The position numbers and the translations under genes were made by a program. Below the pieces are notes generated by a model. It did no database searches. It was not told where the DNA came from and saw only the letters and a program-made list of their open reading frames with translations. Shown here piece by piece: positions 16,391-25,506 of a DNA stretch of 64,000 bases (its first letter is position 1; each line of letters begins with the position of its first letter). Source of the DNA: an uncultured Caryophanales bacterium (GTDB taxonomy: Bacteria; Bacillota_I; Bacilli_A; RF39; UBA660); assembly GCA_946628045.1 (NCBI GenBank), contig CAMOVZ010000003.1, positions 1 through 64,000 of the forward strand, written 5' to 3'.

Positions 16391-16419
16391 TTGTCAAAAT
16401 AAAGATTTATTGCTAAAAT
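16391..16419 (+). promoter_or_regulatory. Promoter of tRNA-His
   Basis: TTGTCA (16391-16396) and TAAAAT (16414-16419) with 17 bases between, ending 18 bases before the tRNA. It is divergent to the cotJ operon. Confidence 0.7.
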
Positions 16420-16437
16420 ATATATGTATTTTGAAAT

Positions 16438-16514
16438 GGCGCCGTTGGTGAAGTGGTTAACACGCTAGTTTGTGGCACTAGTACGCATGAGTTCGATTCT
16501 CATACGACGCCCCA
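16438..16514 (+). tRNA. tRNA-His (anticodon GTG)
   Basis: Cloverleaf with the extra G at -1 opposite C73 that is specific to tRNA-His. Anticodon stem CTAGT/ACTAG around loop TTGTGGC, T-arm ATGAG/CTCAT with TTCGATT, and encoded CCA. The acceptor has one C-A mismatch at pair 4-69. Confidence 0.93.
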
Positions 16515-16525
16515 GTTTTTGTAAT

Positions 16526-16555
16526 TAACCAACTCTATGAGTTGGTTTTTATTTG
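16526..16555 (+). terminator. Terminator of tRNA-His
   Basis: AACCAACTC-TATG-AGTTGGTT followed by TTTATTTG and further Ts. Confidence 0.88.
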
Positions 16556-16684
16556 TTTTTTTATTATTTCGTGGTATAATATCAGCACGGTAATTTTATG
16601 GGGCAAATTCATACTTATAATATTAAAAATAAGTGATTCTAATTTTATATTACATTATATATGAAGTGGATATTAGGAGGATTT

Positions 16685-17464
16685 ATGAACTTAATAGAAC
16701 AATTAAACATTGAATTACATAATAAACATTTAACTGATTTAGAAAAAGCTAGATATATATATTTAAGATGTTGTGAGATATTTTCTTTTGATTCTAGATG
16801 GTTTTATACTGATTTATTTGATGATACTAAATTACATAATAATCTATTAAATAAAAAGTTTAATATAGAAGATATTAATGATCAATTAGTTATATGTCAT
16901 AGTTTTTCTAAGTATATATTAAAGCCTTTAATTGAAGAATTAACTAAGCTAGATTGTAGAATAACTGGTGATGATATACATAGTTTTGTTACTATGAATT
17001 ATGATAATCAAGATTGGAAAATGGATGCTACTATGGGTGATTTAGCTAGAGTTAAATTAGAACTTCCAACTAGAGGTTTTACTAGTAGTATGATTGAAAA
17101 GGATTTAGAGTTAGATGATATAGATATGGATTTAGGTTTTTTTAGTAAAAATCAAGAGTATTATGAAAGATTATCTATAGGTAATAGTTTTACTGTTTGT
17201 ATTCTAAATATAGGTCATATATTAAAAGAAAGTAAAGCAAAATATCATTATTCAGATGCTATATTTTTATATGATATGTTAGATGGAATGTATTCTGAAG
17301 ATACATATACTTATGTTGATAACGGATATAAATATCATAGATTAATAGATGTTTGTGATGAATATAGTTTCTTTGATTTATCTAAAAGCAATGGTGAATA
17401 TTCTATTAAAAAAATAAGACATGATGAATATAATAAATTAGTTAAAACTTTAAGATATAAATAA
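16685..17464 (+). CDS. Transglutaminase-like cysteine protein, orphan
   Basis: A 259-residue soluble protein without signal peptide. Three segments suggest the Cys-His-Asp triad of the transglutaminase fold: VICHSFSKYILKPLIEEL (Cys at the start of a helix), DDIHSFVTMNY (His) and KMDATMGDLAR (Asp), in the right order and spacing. It could be a peptidase or cross-linking enzyme; the substrate is unknown. I chose ATG 16685 because AGGAGG lies four bases before it, inside a longer frame that starts at 16661. A TATAAT box at 16574-16579 leaves a leader of about 100 bases. It stands alone between terminators. Confidence 0.65.
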   Translation: MNLIEQLNIELHNKHLTDLEKARYIYLRCCEIFSFDSRWFYTDLFDDTKLHNNLLNKKFNIEDINDQLVICHSFSKYILKPLIEELTKLDCRITGDDIHSFVTMNYDNQDWKMDATMGDLARVKLELPTRGFTSSMIEKDLELDDIDMDLGFFSKNQEYYERLSIGNSFTVCILNIGHILKESKAKYHYSDAIFLYDMLDGMYSEDTYTYVDNGYKYHRLIDVCDEYSFFDLSKSNGEYSIKKIRHDEYNKLVKTLRYK

Positions 17465-17490
17465 AAATAGATTCAAAAGAATCTATTTTT
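17463..17490. terminator. Bidirectional terminator
   Basis: AAAAATAGATTC-AAAA-GAATCTATTTTT between the convergent genes ending at 17464 and 17490. Confidence 0.88.
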
Positions 17491-18572
17491 TATTTTACCA
17501 ATTGATTATTTTCTTGTGGATATATTAAATCTCTATCTTGATAATTATAATTAATATAATAATAATCATATCCATTTGTTTCTAAATTGTAGTATATTCC
17601 GCCTACTAAGCTTCTCCAATAATCTGGTATTTCACAATATGTACTTGCCATAGAGTTTATTTTACTTCTATCACTATCAAGAGTAACATAGAAATTATCA
17701 TGTAATACTAATATAAATCTAAATAAACCATCTGCAGGATTTTTATATATTACATATCCTTCACTTGTTGTTGGAGATGGATCATTTTCTCTTAGATGTA
17801 ATCCTGCTACATTATAGTTATGAGTGAAATTATATGAATCTAAACTTGTACCACTTTCCCCATAAGCTACTGCTAAAGCTATATTAGGGTTTACTCCTAT
17901 TACTTCTGAAAACTTATATATTAATTCTTCTGGAATATATCCATCTAGTTCATATTCTTCTACATATATTCCATCATCTAAATTATAATTTTCTGGAAAA
18001 AGAGCTATGTCTGCTATTGTTCTAGCAATAGCTTGTTCTTCTGTTTCATATTCTATTCCGTTTAATATATTATTTTCAAAATCAATTGGATTATTATTTA
18101 TCATTTCATATATTTTATTAGCAATCATCTCATCATTTACTTGAAATACTTTTGAATAAAATGCAATCATTTCATTTGTAGTATCAAATGTTAAATCTAA
18201 TCTCTCTACTCCATCATGTAACCATCCATCTTCAGCCATTACATTTTCATCACTATTATTATCTATATACATAGGTGGAGTTATTTCTTCTACAGGGGCT
18301 TCTTCTTGATTTGTTACAAAGTAAACTACTCTTCCACCTATTTCTTGAACACTTTCTACATCATAAGTGGTATCATTTTGTGTTAACACATTATTTATTT
18401 CATCATACTTAAGTACTAAATCATCGTATTCTTCTTCTAATGTTGCTTTTTCATTTAGTAAGTACTTTTTTTGTTGATGAAAACATAATAATCTAAATCC
18501 TGTAGCTAACATTAAACATGCTGTAGAAATAGATAATGCTCTAAGTTTTATATCGCCTCTTTTGTTTAGCAT
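17490..18572 (-). CDS. Membrane-anchored glucosaminidase/lysozyme-like protein
   Basis: A 360-residue protein with one N-terminal membrane segment (about 11-27), a coiled coil (roughly 37-62, EKATLEEEYDDLVLKYDEIN), an acidic linker and a C-terminal domain from about residue 210. The latter has IALAVAYGESGTS, HNYNVAGLHL and NPADGLFRFILVLH, which look like the lysozyme/endo-beta-N-acetylglucosaminidase fold with a catalytic Glu in GES. It probably acts on peptidoglycan outside the cell. GGGGTGA precedes the ATG. Confidence 0.6.
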   Translation of the reverse strand: MLNKRGDIKLRALSISTACLMLATGFRLLCFHQQKKYLLNEKATLEEEYDDLVLKYDEINNVLTQNDTTYDVESVQEIGGRVVYFVTNQEEAPVEEITPPMYIDNNSDENVMAEDGWLHDGVERLDLTFDTTNEMIAFYSKVFQVNDEMIANKIYEMINNNPIDFENNILNGIEYETEEQAIARTIADIALFPENYNLDDGIYVEEYELDGYIPEELIYKFSEVIGVNPNIALAVAYGESGTSLDSYNFTHNYNVAGLHLRENDPSPTTSEGYVIYKNPADGLFRFILVLHDNFYVTLDSDRSKINSMASTYCEIPDYWRSLVGGIYYNLETNGYDYYYINYNYQDRDLIYPQENNQLVK

Positions 18573-18613
18573 AATCTCACCCCAAAACGTCTACATTTTA
18601 CTACAATATAAAA

Positions 18614-18635
18614 GAAAAGTCAAATGACTTTTCTA
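18614..18635 (-). terminator. Terminator of the YjcZ-like gene
   Basis: GAAAAGTC-ATTT-GACTTTTC followed by T-rich sequence on the minus strand, abutting the stop at 18633. Confidence 0.7.
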
Positions 18636-18770
18636 TCGGCAGTTATTATTTCCATTATTATTTCCAAATCCCCAGAATAGGAAGAAGATAATAATGATTA
18701 CGATGAATATTGCCCACCAGCTATTAAAACCATTATCTTGATTAGTTGGGTATGGATATCCATAATACAT
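18633..18770 (-). CDS. Tiny YjcZ-like membrane protein (45 aa)
   Basis: This short gene encodes 45 residues: a Tyr/Gly/Pro head (MYYGYPYPTNQDNGFNSWW), a single membrane helix of Ile and Phe residues, then a Gly/Asn tail ending NNNCR. The layout resembles the small YjcZ-type proteins made in sporulating Firmicutes. AAGGAG stands about 12 bases before the ATG, and a terminator follows the stop. A spore role fits the nearby cotJ operon but is inferred. Confidence 0.65.
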   Translation of the reverse strand: MYYGYPYPTNQDNGFNSWWAIFIVIIIIFFLFWGFGNNNGNNNCR

Positions 18771-18822
18771 AAATAAACATTCTCCTTTCTATATATTTTA
18801 TGAAGAATGTTTATTTTTGACA

Positions 18823-20565
18823 TTACTCTACGGTAACACTTTTTGCTAAGTTTTTAGGTTTATCTATATCACAGCCTCTTTTTAAAGCTACAAAGTAAGC
18901 TATCATTTGTAGAGGTGGTAAAGCAAGTATAGGTTGTAGTTTTTTATGAATTTTAGGTATTATTATTTTATTTTCATAATTAACATCTACATTACCTACA
19001 TATATTGGTGTAGCACCTCGTGATATAACTTCTTCTAAATTTGAAATAGTCTTATCTCTTATTTCATCATCTGTGACAATAGCAAATACAATAGTTCCTT
19101 CTTTAATAAGTGAAATAGTACCATGTTTTAATTCACCAGCTTGGTATGAGTCACTATGGATATAAGATACTTCTTTTAATTTTAAACTACCTTCCATAGA
19201 AATAGCATAATCTATTCTTCTACCTATGAAAAATACATCTTCATGTTTATAAATAGAGTCTGCCAACTTTTTATAGAATCCTGTTTTATCTAATAATACT
19301 TTTAATTGTTGTGGTAATTTTTTTATATCTTCTAAGTATTTATCATCTGGATTAATCTTATATGATAATAGACTAAGTATTAATACTTGAAGTATAAATG
19401 CTTTAGTAGTAGCAACTGCTATTTCTTTACCAGCTTCAATTAATATACTATAAGTTGATTCTCTTTCAATAGTTGAAGATTCTACATTAACAATAGCTAA
19501 TGTATCAATTCCTAAGTCGTTAGCTTTTCTCATAGCAGCTATAGTATCTGCAGTTTCTCCACTTTGAGATATTAGTATTACAAGTGTATCTTTATCATAA
19601 ATTATGTTGCGATATCTATATTCACTTGCTACATCAGCTTCTACTTTTATTCCATCATCTTCAAATAGACTTTTCCCTACCATTCCAGCATAATATGCAG
19701 AACCACATCCAACAATATGAATATTTTTATACTTACTTATATCTGGTAATTTATCTATATTATTTATATATTTTTTAATTAAGTTATCTACTAATACTGG
19801 TTCTTCATTTATTTCTTTCATCATGTAGTGATCATATCCATTTAGACTAGTATCTTCTAAACTTAAAGTACTTGTTTCTACTTTTCTAAATACTTTAGTA
19901 TCCTCTTTTATGATATTATAACCATCTTTAGTTAAAGTGACTATTTCATTTTCACCCAGTAATACATATTTATTTGTATATTGTAAGATAGCACTAATAT
20001 CACTAGTTACAAAGTATTCATTATCCCCTACTCCTAATATTAATGGTGATTCACATCTTACTGCATATAATTTATCTTCATCTTCATTAATAATAGCTAA
20101 GGCATAACTACCTTTAAGTTCATTTATTGCTTTTTCAATAGCTTCTTCCATATTATCTTCATAATAGTAATCTATTAAAGCGGCTATTACTTCTGTATCT
20201 GTACTTGTATTAAATTTAATACCTTTTTTTATTAATTTATCTTTTAATACTTTTGCATTTTCTATAATACCATTATGTACTAGAGTAATTTTTCCTATTG
20301 TATGAGGATGTGCATTTACTTCAGTTGGTTCCCCATGAGTTGCCCACCTAGTATGAGCTATACCTATATTAGAATCTATTAAACTTGTATTATTTATTTT
20401 CTCTTCTAAATTAGATATTTTACCTACACTTTTTACTACGTCTACAATATTACCTTTTAGAGCAATACCTGCTGAATCATAACCCCTATATTCTAATTTT
20501 TTTAATCCTTCAATTAGGACTTTTTCAGGCTTTCTAGGCCCAATATATCCTATTATTCCACACAT
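18823..20565 (-). CDS. glmS: Glutamine-fructose-6-phosphate aminotransferase
   Basis: A 580-residue enzyme making glucosamine-6-phosphate, the first step to UDP-GlcNAc for wall synthesis. The N-terminal glutaminase starts with catalytic Cys2 (MCGIIGYIG) and has EYRGYDSAGIA and HTRWATHGEP. Two sugar-isomerase domains follow with CGSAYYAGMVGK, ISQSGETADT and KHGTISLI; the C-terminus ends AKSVTVE as usual. A glmS self-cleaving ribozyme lies in its leader. AGGAGG precedes the ATG. Confidence 0.98.
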   Translation of the reverse strand: MCGIIGYIGPRKPEKVLIEGLKKLEYRGYDSAGIALKGNIVDVVKSVGKISNLEEKINNTSLIDSNIGIAHTRWATHGEPTEVNAHPHTIGKITLVHNGIIENAKVLKDKLIKKGIKFNTSTDTEVIAALIDYYYEDNMEEAIEKAINELKGSYALAIINEDEDKLYAVRCESPLILGVGDNEYFVTSDISAILQYTNKYVLLGENEIVTLTKDGYNIIKEDTKVFRKVETSTLSLEDTSLNGYDHYMMKEINEEPVLVDNLIKKYINNIDKLPDISKYKNIHIVGCGSAYYAGMVGKSLFEDDGIKVEADVASEYRYRNIIYDKDTLVILISQSGETADTIAAMRKANDLGIDTLAIVNVESSTIERESTYSILIEAGKEIAVATTKAFILQVLILSLLSYKINPDDKYLEDIKKLPQQLKVLLDKTGFYKKLADSIYKHEDVFFIGRRIDYAISMEGSLKLKEVSYIHSDSYQAGELKHGTISLIKEGTIVFAIVTDDEIRDKTISNLEEVISRGATPIYVGNVDVNYENKIIIPKIHKKLQPILALPPLQMIAYFVALKRGCDIDKPKNLAKSVTVE

Positions 20566-20619
20566 AATGTCCTCCTTAGTTTATAGTATATGTTTTGTTG
20601 TAATATTGATTTTACTTTT

Positions 20620-20712
20620 TGTCATATACCTTACGAATAACTAATCCGTAGTAGCACCCGCCGAATTTTCGATAGCTACTATCCTCGTCAAGCATTTAAG
20701 CTTCTGGCGCTA
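20620..20712 (-). promoter_or_regulatory. glmS ribozyme (glucosamine-6-phosphate-activated)
   Basis: The minus-strand leader contains the core AGCGCCAGAAGC, then GACGAGGATAG, TATCGAAAATTCGGCGGG and the closing TGCTACTACGG. This is the well-known glmS riboswitch-ribozyme, which cleaves itself just before GCGCCAG (between 20711 and 20710) when glucosamine-6-phosphate accumulates and so lowers glmS expression. The GTAGTAGC/GCTACTAC pairing is the P2/P3-type stem. The exact 3' limit is approximate. Confidence 0.93.
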
Positions 20713-20756
20713 GAATAATGTTACTCCTTTCTACATTACCCTTTATACCATTATAA

Positions 20757-20788
20757 CAAAAAAATAAGAGATTACAAAATCTCTTATC
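20757..20788 (-). terminator. Terminator of the zinc-ribbon gene
   Basis: ATAAGAGATT-TTGT-AATCTCTTAT followed by a T-run on the minus strand, overlapping the stop at 20784. Confidence 0.85.
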
Positions 20789-21941
20789 TTATTATTTCTT
20801 GATAACTAACTATGTAATTTAATTTTTCTTCTCTATTTGTTTTATTTTTTATTAATTTATCTTCTTCTATTGATTTATTATAAATATTTTTATAATTAGA
20901 AGGAATAGTTTTTATCTCCTTCAACAATTTCATCTCTTCATCTGTTATTGTTTTATTTGCTTTCTTTGTATTTAGTAAATCTAAATATTCTGTATTATTT
21001 TTGAAAACTATATAATCATCTTTTGTTTCATAATATACATATATAGTTTTCTTATTTTTAATTGTTTTTAAATATAATTCATAATTCTTTTTATTTTTAT
21101 TTATTTTACAAACAGCTTCTTCTACTTTATCATAATTAATTTTTTCTTCTTGGAAAGTTAATCTTATTAGAGAAGAACAATTAGCTTCATTTTCACTATT
21201 CTCTTTCCAAAATTTTCCATTATGAGATGTATTGAATGTTGGTTTTACTATACTTAATATAATTACTACTAAGAATATAAAATAAATTATTAATGCAATA
21301 GTAATATTTACTCCACCAAATTCTTTACACATTTTTTCTAATGAAAAGCTATCACTGCCTTCATAATCAATTAATATTTTATTTACTCTTCTCTTTATAA
21401 TAAACACATAATAGAAATTAAATCCAAATCCTATTATTAGTAATGTTACTATCATATAAATTAAGAAATATTTAGTTAAGAAGAATGCTACTAAGGCAGT
21501 TATTACTAATCCTATAATTCCAGTAATATATAATTTTCTATATAAGAAATACATCCAGTTAAGTAGAAATGCCCAAATATTAAATGGACTTTTCTTAATT
21601 AATCTATAATCTTCTCCTATATATGCTTCTATATATTTTTCGTTTTGATCATATACTTCATTATCTTCTTTTATTTTTATATTTTTTACTTCTTTTTCTT
21701 TTTTTGGTTTTTCTTTTATTTTCTTTTCTTTCTTCTTTTTTTCTTTTTTTACAGGTTCTATTATTGTATCATCATCATCATCATCTATTTCATCTTCTTC
21801 ATACCAATTTTCTTCTAATAAATCTTCTTCTTCATTAGTATCAGTCCAATTTTTTGATTCACTTTCGTCATTATAATATCCACAGTAAGTACAAAATTTT
21901 TCGTTGTTTTTCAATCTTTTTCCACATTTTACACATTTCAT
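20784..21941 (-). CDS. Zinc-ribbon membrane protein of unknown function
   Basis: The N-terminus is a four-Cys zinc ribbon (CVKCGKRLKNNEKFCTYCG), followed by a long acidic then Lys/Glu-rich low-complexity stretch (about residues 25-90) and four membrane segments (around 125-235) with a soluble C-terminal domain. The membrane part resembles DUF2628-type proteins. ATG 21941 is the better start: AGGTG lies eight bases before it, and an earlier GTG at 21950 has no site of its own. It follows the ClpC-like gene by 13 bases in the same direction. Confidence 0.65.
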   Translation of the reverse strand: MKCVKCGKRLKNNEKFCTYCGYYNDESESKNWTDTNEEEDLLEENWYEEDEIDDDDDDTIIEPVKKEKKKKEKKIKEKPKKEKEVKNIKIKEDNEVYDQNEKYIEAYIGEDYRLIKKSPFNIWAFLLNWMYFLYRKLYITGIIGLVITALVAFFLTKYFLIYMIVTLLIIGFGFNFYYVFIIKRRVNKILIDYEGSDSFSLEKMCKEFGGVNITIALIIYFIFLVVIILSIVKPTFNTSHNGKFWKENSENEANCSSLIRLTFQEEKINYDKVEEAVCKINKNKKNYELYLKTIKNKKTIYVYYETKDDYIVFKNNTEYLDLLNTKKANKTITDEEMKLLKEIKTIPSNYKNIYNKSIEEDKLIKNKTNREEKLNYIVSYQEIIR

Positions 21942-21954
21942 ATTTTTCACCTAC

Positions 21955-22947
21955 TTACATAATAGTTTCATCTGATAGTTTTTCCATATTACCTTTTGTT
22001 TCTTCATTATATTCGTTTATTTGATCAGCAAACATCGTATCAAATATTGGCATAGATTTTTTTATAACGTCAGGATATATGTTTTTACTACTCATAATTG
22101 CTTTTTTAAAATCTATTACGTTTACTTCAAATCTATTGTCAAATAACGCATTAGAAAATGCTTCTTGAACTATTGTTAAAGATACATCTGGATAGCGTGA
22201 ACCTATCTCATATATTCTTTTATATTCACTAGTTATATCAGTAATAAATTCCATCATTCTCTTTTGAATAAATGGAGTATATTTCATTTTAGCGCCTGTT
22301 CTTTTTTCTATTTTTGGAAGTGTTCCTATTAATATTTCAATATTTTCTTCTCTTGTTGGTTCTAATACTTCTACTTTTTGAAAACGTCTTACAAAGGCTT
22401 TATCTCTTAAAATATATCTTTCATATTCTTCTGTAGTAGTAGCACCTATTACTTTTATATCACCACGATCTAATGCAGGTTTAAACATATTAGCAAAATC
22501 TAGGGCTTCTCCTTTTGTTCCCATAAGAGTATGAATTTCATCTATAAATAATATTAATTTAGTTTTATCTTTTAATTCATCAATTAGAATTTGTACTTTA
22601 GATTCTCCTGTTACTGGATCTACTCCTAGAAGAGCTGCTGTATTTAATTTGATAACTTGATAATCTTTTAAAATATCTGGTACTGCACCTTTTTGAATTC
22701 TATATGCAAGTCCTTCTACAATAGCAGTTTTACCAACACCAGGTTTACCTATTAATACAGCTGACTTATCAGGCGTTAATAGAATTAAAACCATTTCTTT
22801 TATTTGTTTATCTCTTCCAATTGCAGGATTTGTAATATAAGTATTTTCACAAAAATTTTCTCCATAATTTTCAAGCATACTTATTCTTTTTGATTTAATA
22901 TCAAATTTTTCTTCTACTTTATCATCAAATAATTTTTCTAATTCCAT
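21955..22947 (-). CDS. Single-domain ClpC/ClpB-like AAA+ ATPase
   Basis: A 330-residue protein equal to the first AAA+ module of ClpC/ClpB: NPAIGRDKQIKEM, Walker A GKPGVGKTAIVEGLAYRI, pore-loop region AALLG, Walker B LILFIDEIHTLMG, sensor GATTTEEYERY, Arg finger RDKAFVRRFQKV and ISR-like RYPDVSL. Clp N-domains, the middle coiled coil and the second AAA+ module are all absent, as is the LGF loop that docks ClpP. It may be a disassembly ATPase with another partner. It sits upstream of a zinc-ribbon membrane gene in the same operon. Confidence 0.85.
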   Translation of the reverse strand: MELEKLFDDKVEEKFDIKSKRISMLENYGENFCENTYITNPAIGRDKQIKEMVLILLTPDKSAVLIGKPGVGKTAIVEGLAYRIQKGAVPDILKDYQVIKLNTAALLGVDPVTGESKVQILIDELKDKTKLILFIDEIHTLMGTKGEALDFANMFKPALDRGDIKVIGATTTEEYERYILRDKAFVRRFQKVEVLEPTREENIEILIGTLPKIEKRTGAKMKYTPFIQKRMMEFITDITSEYKRIYEIGSRYPDVSLTIVQEAFSNALFDNRFEVNVIDFKKAIMSSKNIYPDVIKKSMPIFDTMFADQINEYNEETKGNMEKLSDETIM

Positions 22948-22986
22948 ATTAACACATCCTAATCATTTTAATTATATCATACTTTT

Positions 22987-23865
22987 TTATTTTTTCTTAT
23001 TTTTTGTAATTGGATTTACATGTATAACAGTTAAATATATTTCTTCTATTTCTTTTTCAATTTCTCTTTCTAATTTATTTGCAATATCATGGCTTTCAAA
23101 TGTTGAGAGATTTCCATCTACAAATATAGTAAAGGAAATTTGATATCTATAACCTATTGGTGTTGAATTAAAGTGATTAACTCTTACTATTTCTTCATGT
23201 CTTTTTATTATTTCTAATACTTCATCTTTAGTAGAATCATCAATTGATTTATCCATTAACACATCATAGCTTTCTATAAATAATTTAATAGCAGTATAAG
23301 CTATCCATAAAGATATAATTATACCTATAATGATATCTACTATAAAATATCCATATAATCCACAAATTGATGAGATTAAAGTTAAACCAGTAATAAAGCA
23401 ATCATTTCTATGGTCTTTACTATTTGCTTTTACTAAGATATTTTTATCTTTTTTATATAATCTATTTGTATATAAAAATAAACTAAATTTTACAATAATT
23501 GTGATTATACATACTACTATTAAATAATAATTAAAGTTTATTGGTTTTTTATTTATATAAGTAATAATTGCATTTTTAATTACAGTAATAGAAGTTATAA
23601 ACATTACTATACTTATTAAAAATGAAAATATATATTCAGCTTTACCATGACCTAGATTATGATCTTCATCTGGTTCTTTAGAACTTATTTTATTTCCTAT
23701 ATAAGTCATGAATGAAGAAAATACATCTCCAAAACTATTAAATGCATCTGCTATCATAGATTGACTATTACTAATAAAACCTACAATAGCTTTAATTATT
23801 AATAAAAATATATTTCCTATTATTCCTAAAATACTAGCTCTTTTAGTACTTTTATATCTATCCAT
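22987..23865 (-). CDS. Cation diffusion facilitator (zinc/iron/manganese efflux)
   Basis: A 292-residue CDF transporter with six membrane segments and a cytoplasmic C-terminal ferredoxin-like domain. The metal site is seen in SMIADAFNSFGDVFSSF (D-x-x-x-D type) and DHNLGHGKAEY; the second pair is in NSKDHRNDCF. Substrate specificity cannot be told. It overlaps the GNAT gene by eight bases and is translated after it. Confidence 0.92.
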   Translation of the reverse strand: MDRYKSTKRASILGIIGNIFLLIIKAIVGFISNSQSMIADAFNSFGDVFSSFMTYIGNKISSKEPDEDHNLGHGKAEYIFSFLISIVMFITSITVIKNAIITYINKKPINFNYYLIVVCIITIIVKFSLFLYTNRLYKKDKNILVKANSKDHRNDCFITGLTLISSICGLYGYFIVDIIIGIIISLWIAYTAIKLFIESYDVLMDKSIDDSTKDEVLEIIKRHEEIVRVNHFNSTPIGYRYQISFTIFVDGNLSTFESHDIANKLEREIEKEIEEIYLTVIHVNPITKNKKK

Positions 23866-24430
23866 TATTTACACCTTCATATTCTTCTTTTGTTAATTCA
23901 TATTCATATGAATCTACTTCTTCTTCAACAAAATAATACTTATTCTTATGAGTAGTCTCTAATCTTTTAAAGCCTAGTTTTTCCATTAAACCCCAACTAG
24001 CTGGATTAATCATAGCTACAGAAGTTTCTATTTTATTTATTTCTACTTCTTTAAACATATAATTTAATACTTTACTAGCAGCTTCATAAGCATAACCTTT
24101 TCTTTGATTTTGTTTAGATATAAACCAACCTATATCTCTTATAGATTTATCTATAGTAGTTCCTTCTTGAACAGTAATTTGACCTATTACTTCATTATTA
24201 TCTTTTCTAATAATAGTCCAACAAAACATATCGGGGTTTGATGCTCTTTCTAATTTTTTATATTGCCACTTTTTTTCTTCTTCCCAATTATCATTTATTT
24301 TACAAGTTAAGTAGTATCTACTGATATCTCTATCTAATAATATTTCCCATAGTTTTTTTAAATCAGATTCTTCTGTTTTTCTAAGTAGTAATCTTTCTGT
24401 TTCTAGTGTTTTACTTCCTAGTAAATTCAT
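23858..24430 (-). CDS. GNAT-family N-acetyltransferase (RimJ/RimL-like)
   Basis: A 190-residue acetyltransferase. The start LETERLLLRKTEESDL is typical of RimJ/RimL-type members, and the acetyl-CoA loop QNQRKGYAYEAASKVLNYMF (Q/RxxGxG/A) and MINPASWGLMEKLGFKR are present. The substrate, a protein N-terminus or a small molecule, is unknown. Preceded by AGGTGATATT and overlapping the CDF gene. Confidence 0.88.
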   Translation of the reverse strand: MNLLGSKTLETERLLLRKTEESDLKKLWEILLDRDISRYYLTCKINDNWEEEKKWQYKKLERASNPDMFCWTIIRKDNNEVIGQITVQEGTTIDKSIRDIGWFISKQNQRKGYAYEAASKVLNYMFKEVEINKIETSVAMINPASWGLMEKLGFKRLETTHKNKYYFVEEEVDSYEYELTKEEYEGVNNG

Positions 24431-24438
24431 AATATCAC

Positions 24439-25506
24439 CTATTTATTTCTATTTCTTAAATATTCTACAAATCCTCTTAAAATACTTTTTTTATCTTCAC
24501 TAATCCATTCTATGTCATCTAATATATTCAAACTTTCATCATACATTTTATTCATCATATTAATTGAATAATCAAGTGATCCACTCTTTTTAAATATATC
24601 TCTTACCTTAGATATATTATCATCAGTTAATTCTTTACCATAATATTTTTTTAATTCTTTAATATATTCTGTTTTAGATATATGAGAGTAAAGAATAGTT
24701 TGTTTATATTCTTTTATATCTGAGGCTATTACTTTACCCATTTCATTTGAATAAATACCTAAAATATCATCTTGTATTTGAAAAGCTATTCCTACCTTTT
24801 CTCCAAACTTTGTTATATCTTGTATTTTTGATGAATCAGCACCTGCTAAAATTAATCCAACTGATAGTGGACCTATTATTGTATAATGCGATGTTTTTAA
24901 TCTATATATATCCATAATAGATTTTTCTAATACTTCATTATCTATTTCTTTATTTTTACTTTCAAATGGAAGTACTACATCTAATATTTCTCCTCTTATT
25001 GTATTAAGTACTGTATCATTAAAATTAATTAATATTTTACTTAAATTAGGATCATCTTTATAACTAGTACTTATTATTTTATTAGCTTCATATAGACCAA
25101 AATCACCCATACAAATAGCTATAGAGTCACTTAGATGTTTTGTTTCTAATTCATCATTACTATATTTTTTATATTTATTATAATTTTCAAAATGTATTGT
25201 ATTTACACCACGTCTTTTTTCATCTTTATCGATAATGTCATCATGAACTAATATAGCTGTTTGAAATACTTCATAAGCTAAAGCTAGTGATGTGCTATAC
25301 TCACAATTATCTTTTAATAGAAAATATCCTAAATCTACTAATACCCCTCTTATTAATTTACCATTATTATTTAAATTAGAAAATAAACTTAGATTTTCTT
25401 TTAATATTGGATTATCTTCTTTTATTAAATTTTCATTATAATCATTTATTTTTTTGTTTAATATTTCTTTTTCTTTTTGGTAATATTTCTTGAATACTTC
25501 TATCAT
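24439..25506 (-). CDS. Polyprenyl diphosphate synthase
   Basis: A 355-residue trans-isoprenyl diphosphate synthase: the first Asp-rich motif is in LVHDDIIDKDEKRRG (DDxxD), the second in IQDDILGIYS. Other family marks are KLIRGVL near the N-terminus and GDFGLYEANK. It makes C15-C40 prenyl diphosphates for lipid carriers or quinones; chain length cannot be set by eye. Its start lies 65 bases inside lspA, with AAAGGAT before the ATG, so it is coupled to lspA in the dnaE-lspA operon. Confidence 0.88.
   Translation of the reverse strand: MIEVFKKYYQKEKEILNKKINDYNENLIKEDNPILKENLSLFSNLNNNGKLIRGVLVDLGYFLLKDNCEYSTSLALAYEVFQTAILVHDDIIDKDEKRRGVNTIHFENYNKYKKYSNDELETKHLSDSIAICMGDFGLYEANKIISTSYKDDPNLSKILINFNDTVLNTIRGEILDVVLPFESKNKEIDNEVLEKSIMDIYRLKTSHYTIIGPLSVGLILAGADSSKIQDITKFGEKVGIAFQIQDDILGIYSNEMGKVIASDIKEYKQTILYSHISKTEYIKELKKYYGKELTDDNISKVRDIFKKSGSLDYSINMMNKMYDESLNILDDIEWISEDKKSILRGFVEYLRNRNK

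Noticed and set aside
21640..21840. Plus-strand reading frame rich in Leu/Phe/His
   Set aside because: It is the shadow of the Lys/Glu low-complexity linker of the zinc-ribbon protein.
24439..25506. Specific naming as ispA or hepT
   Set aside because: Chain-length residues cannot be assigned with confidence by eye.
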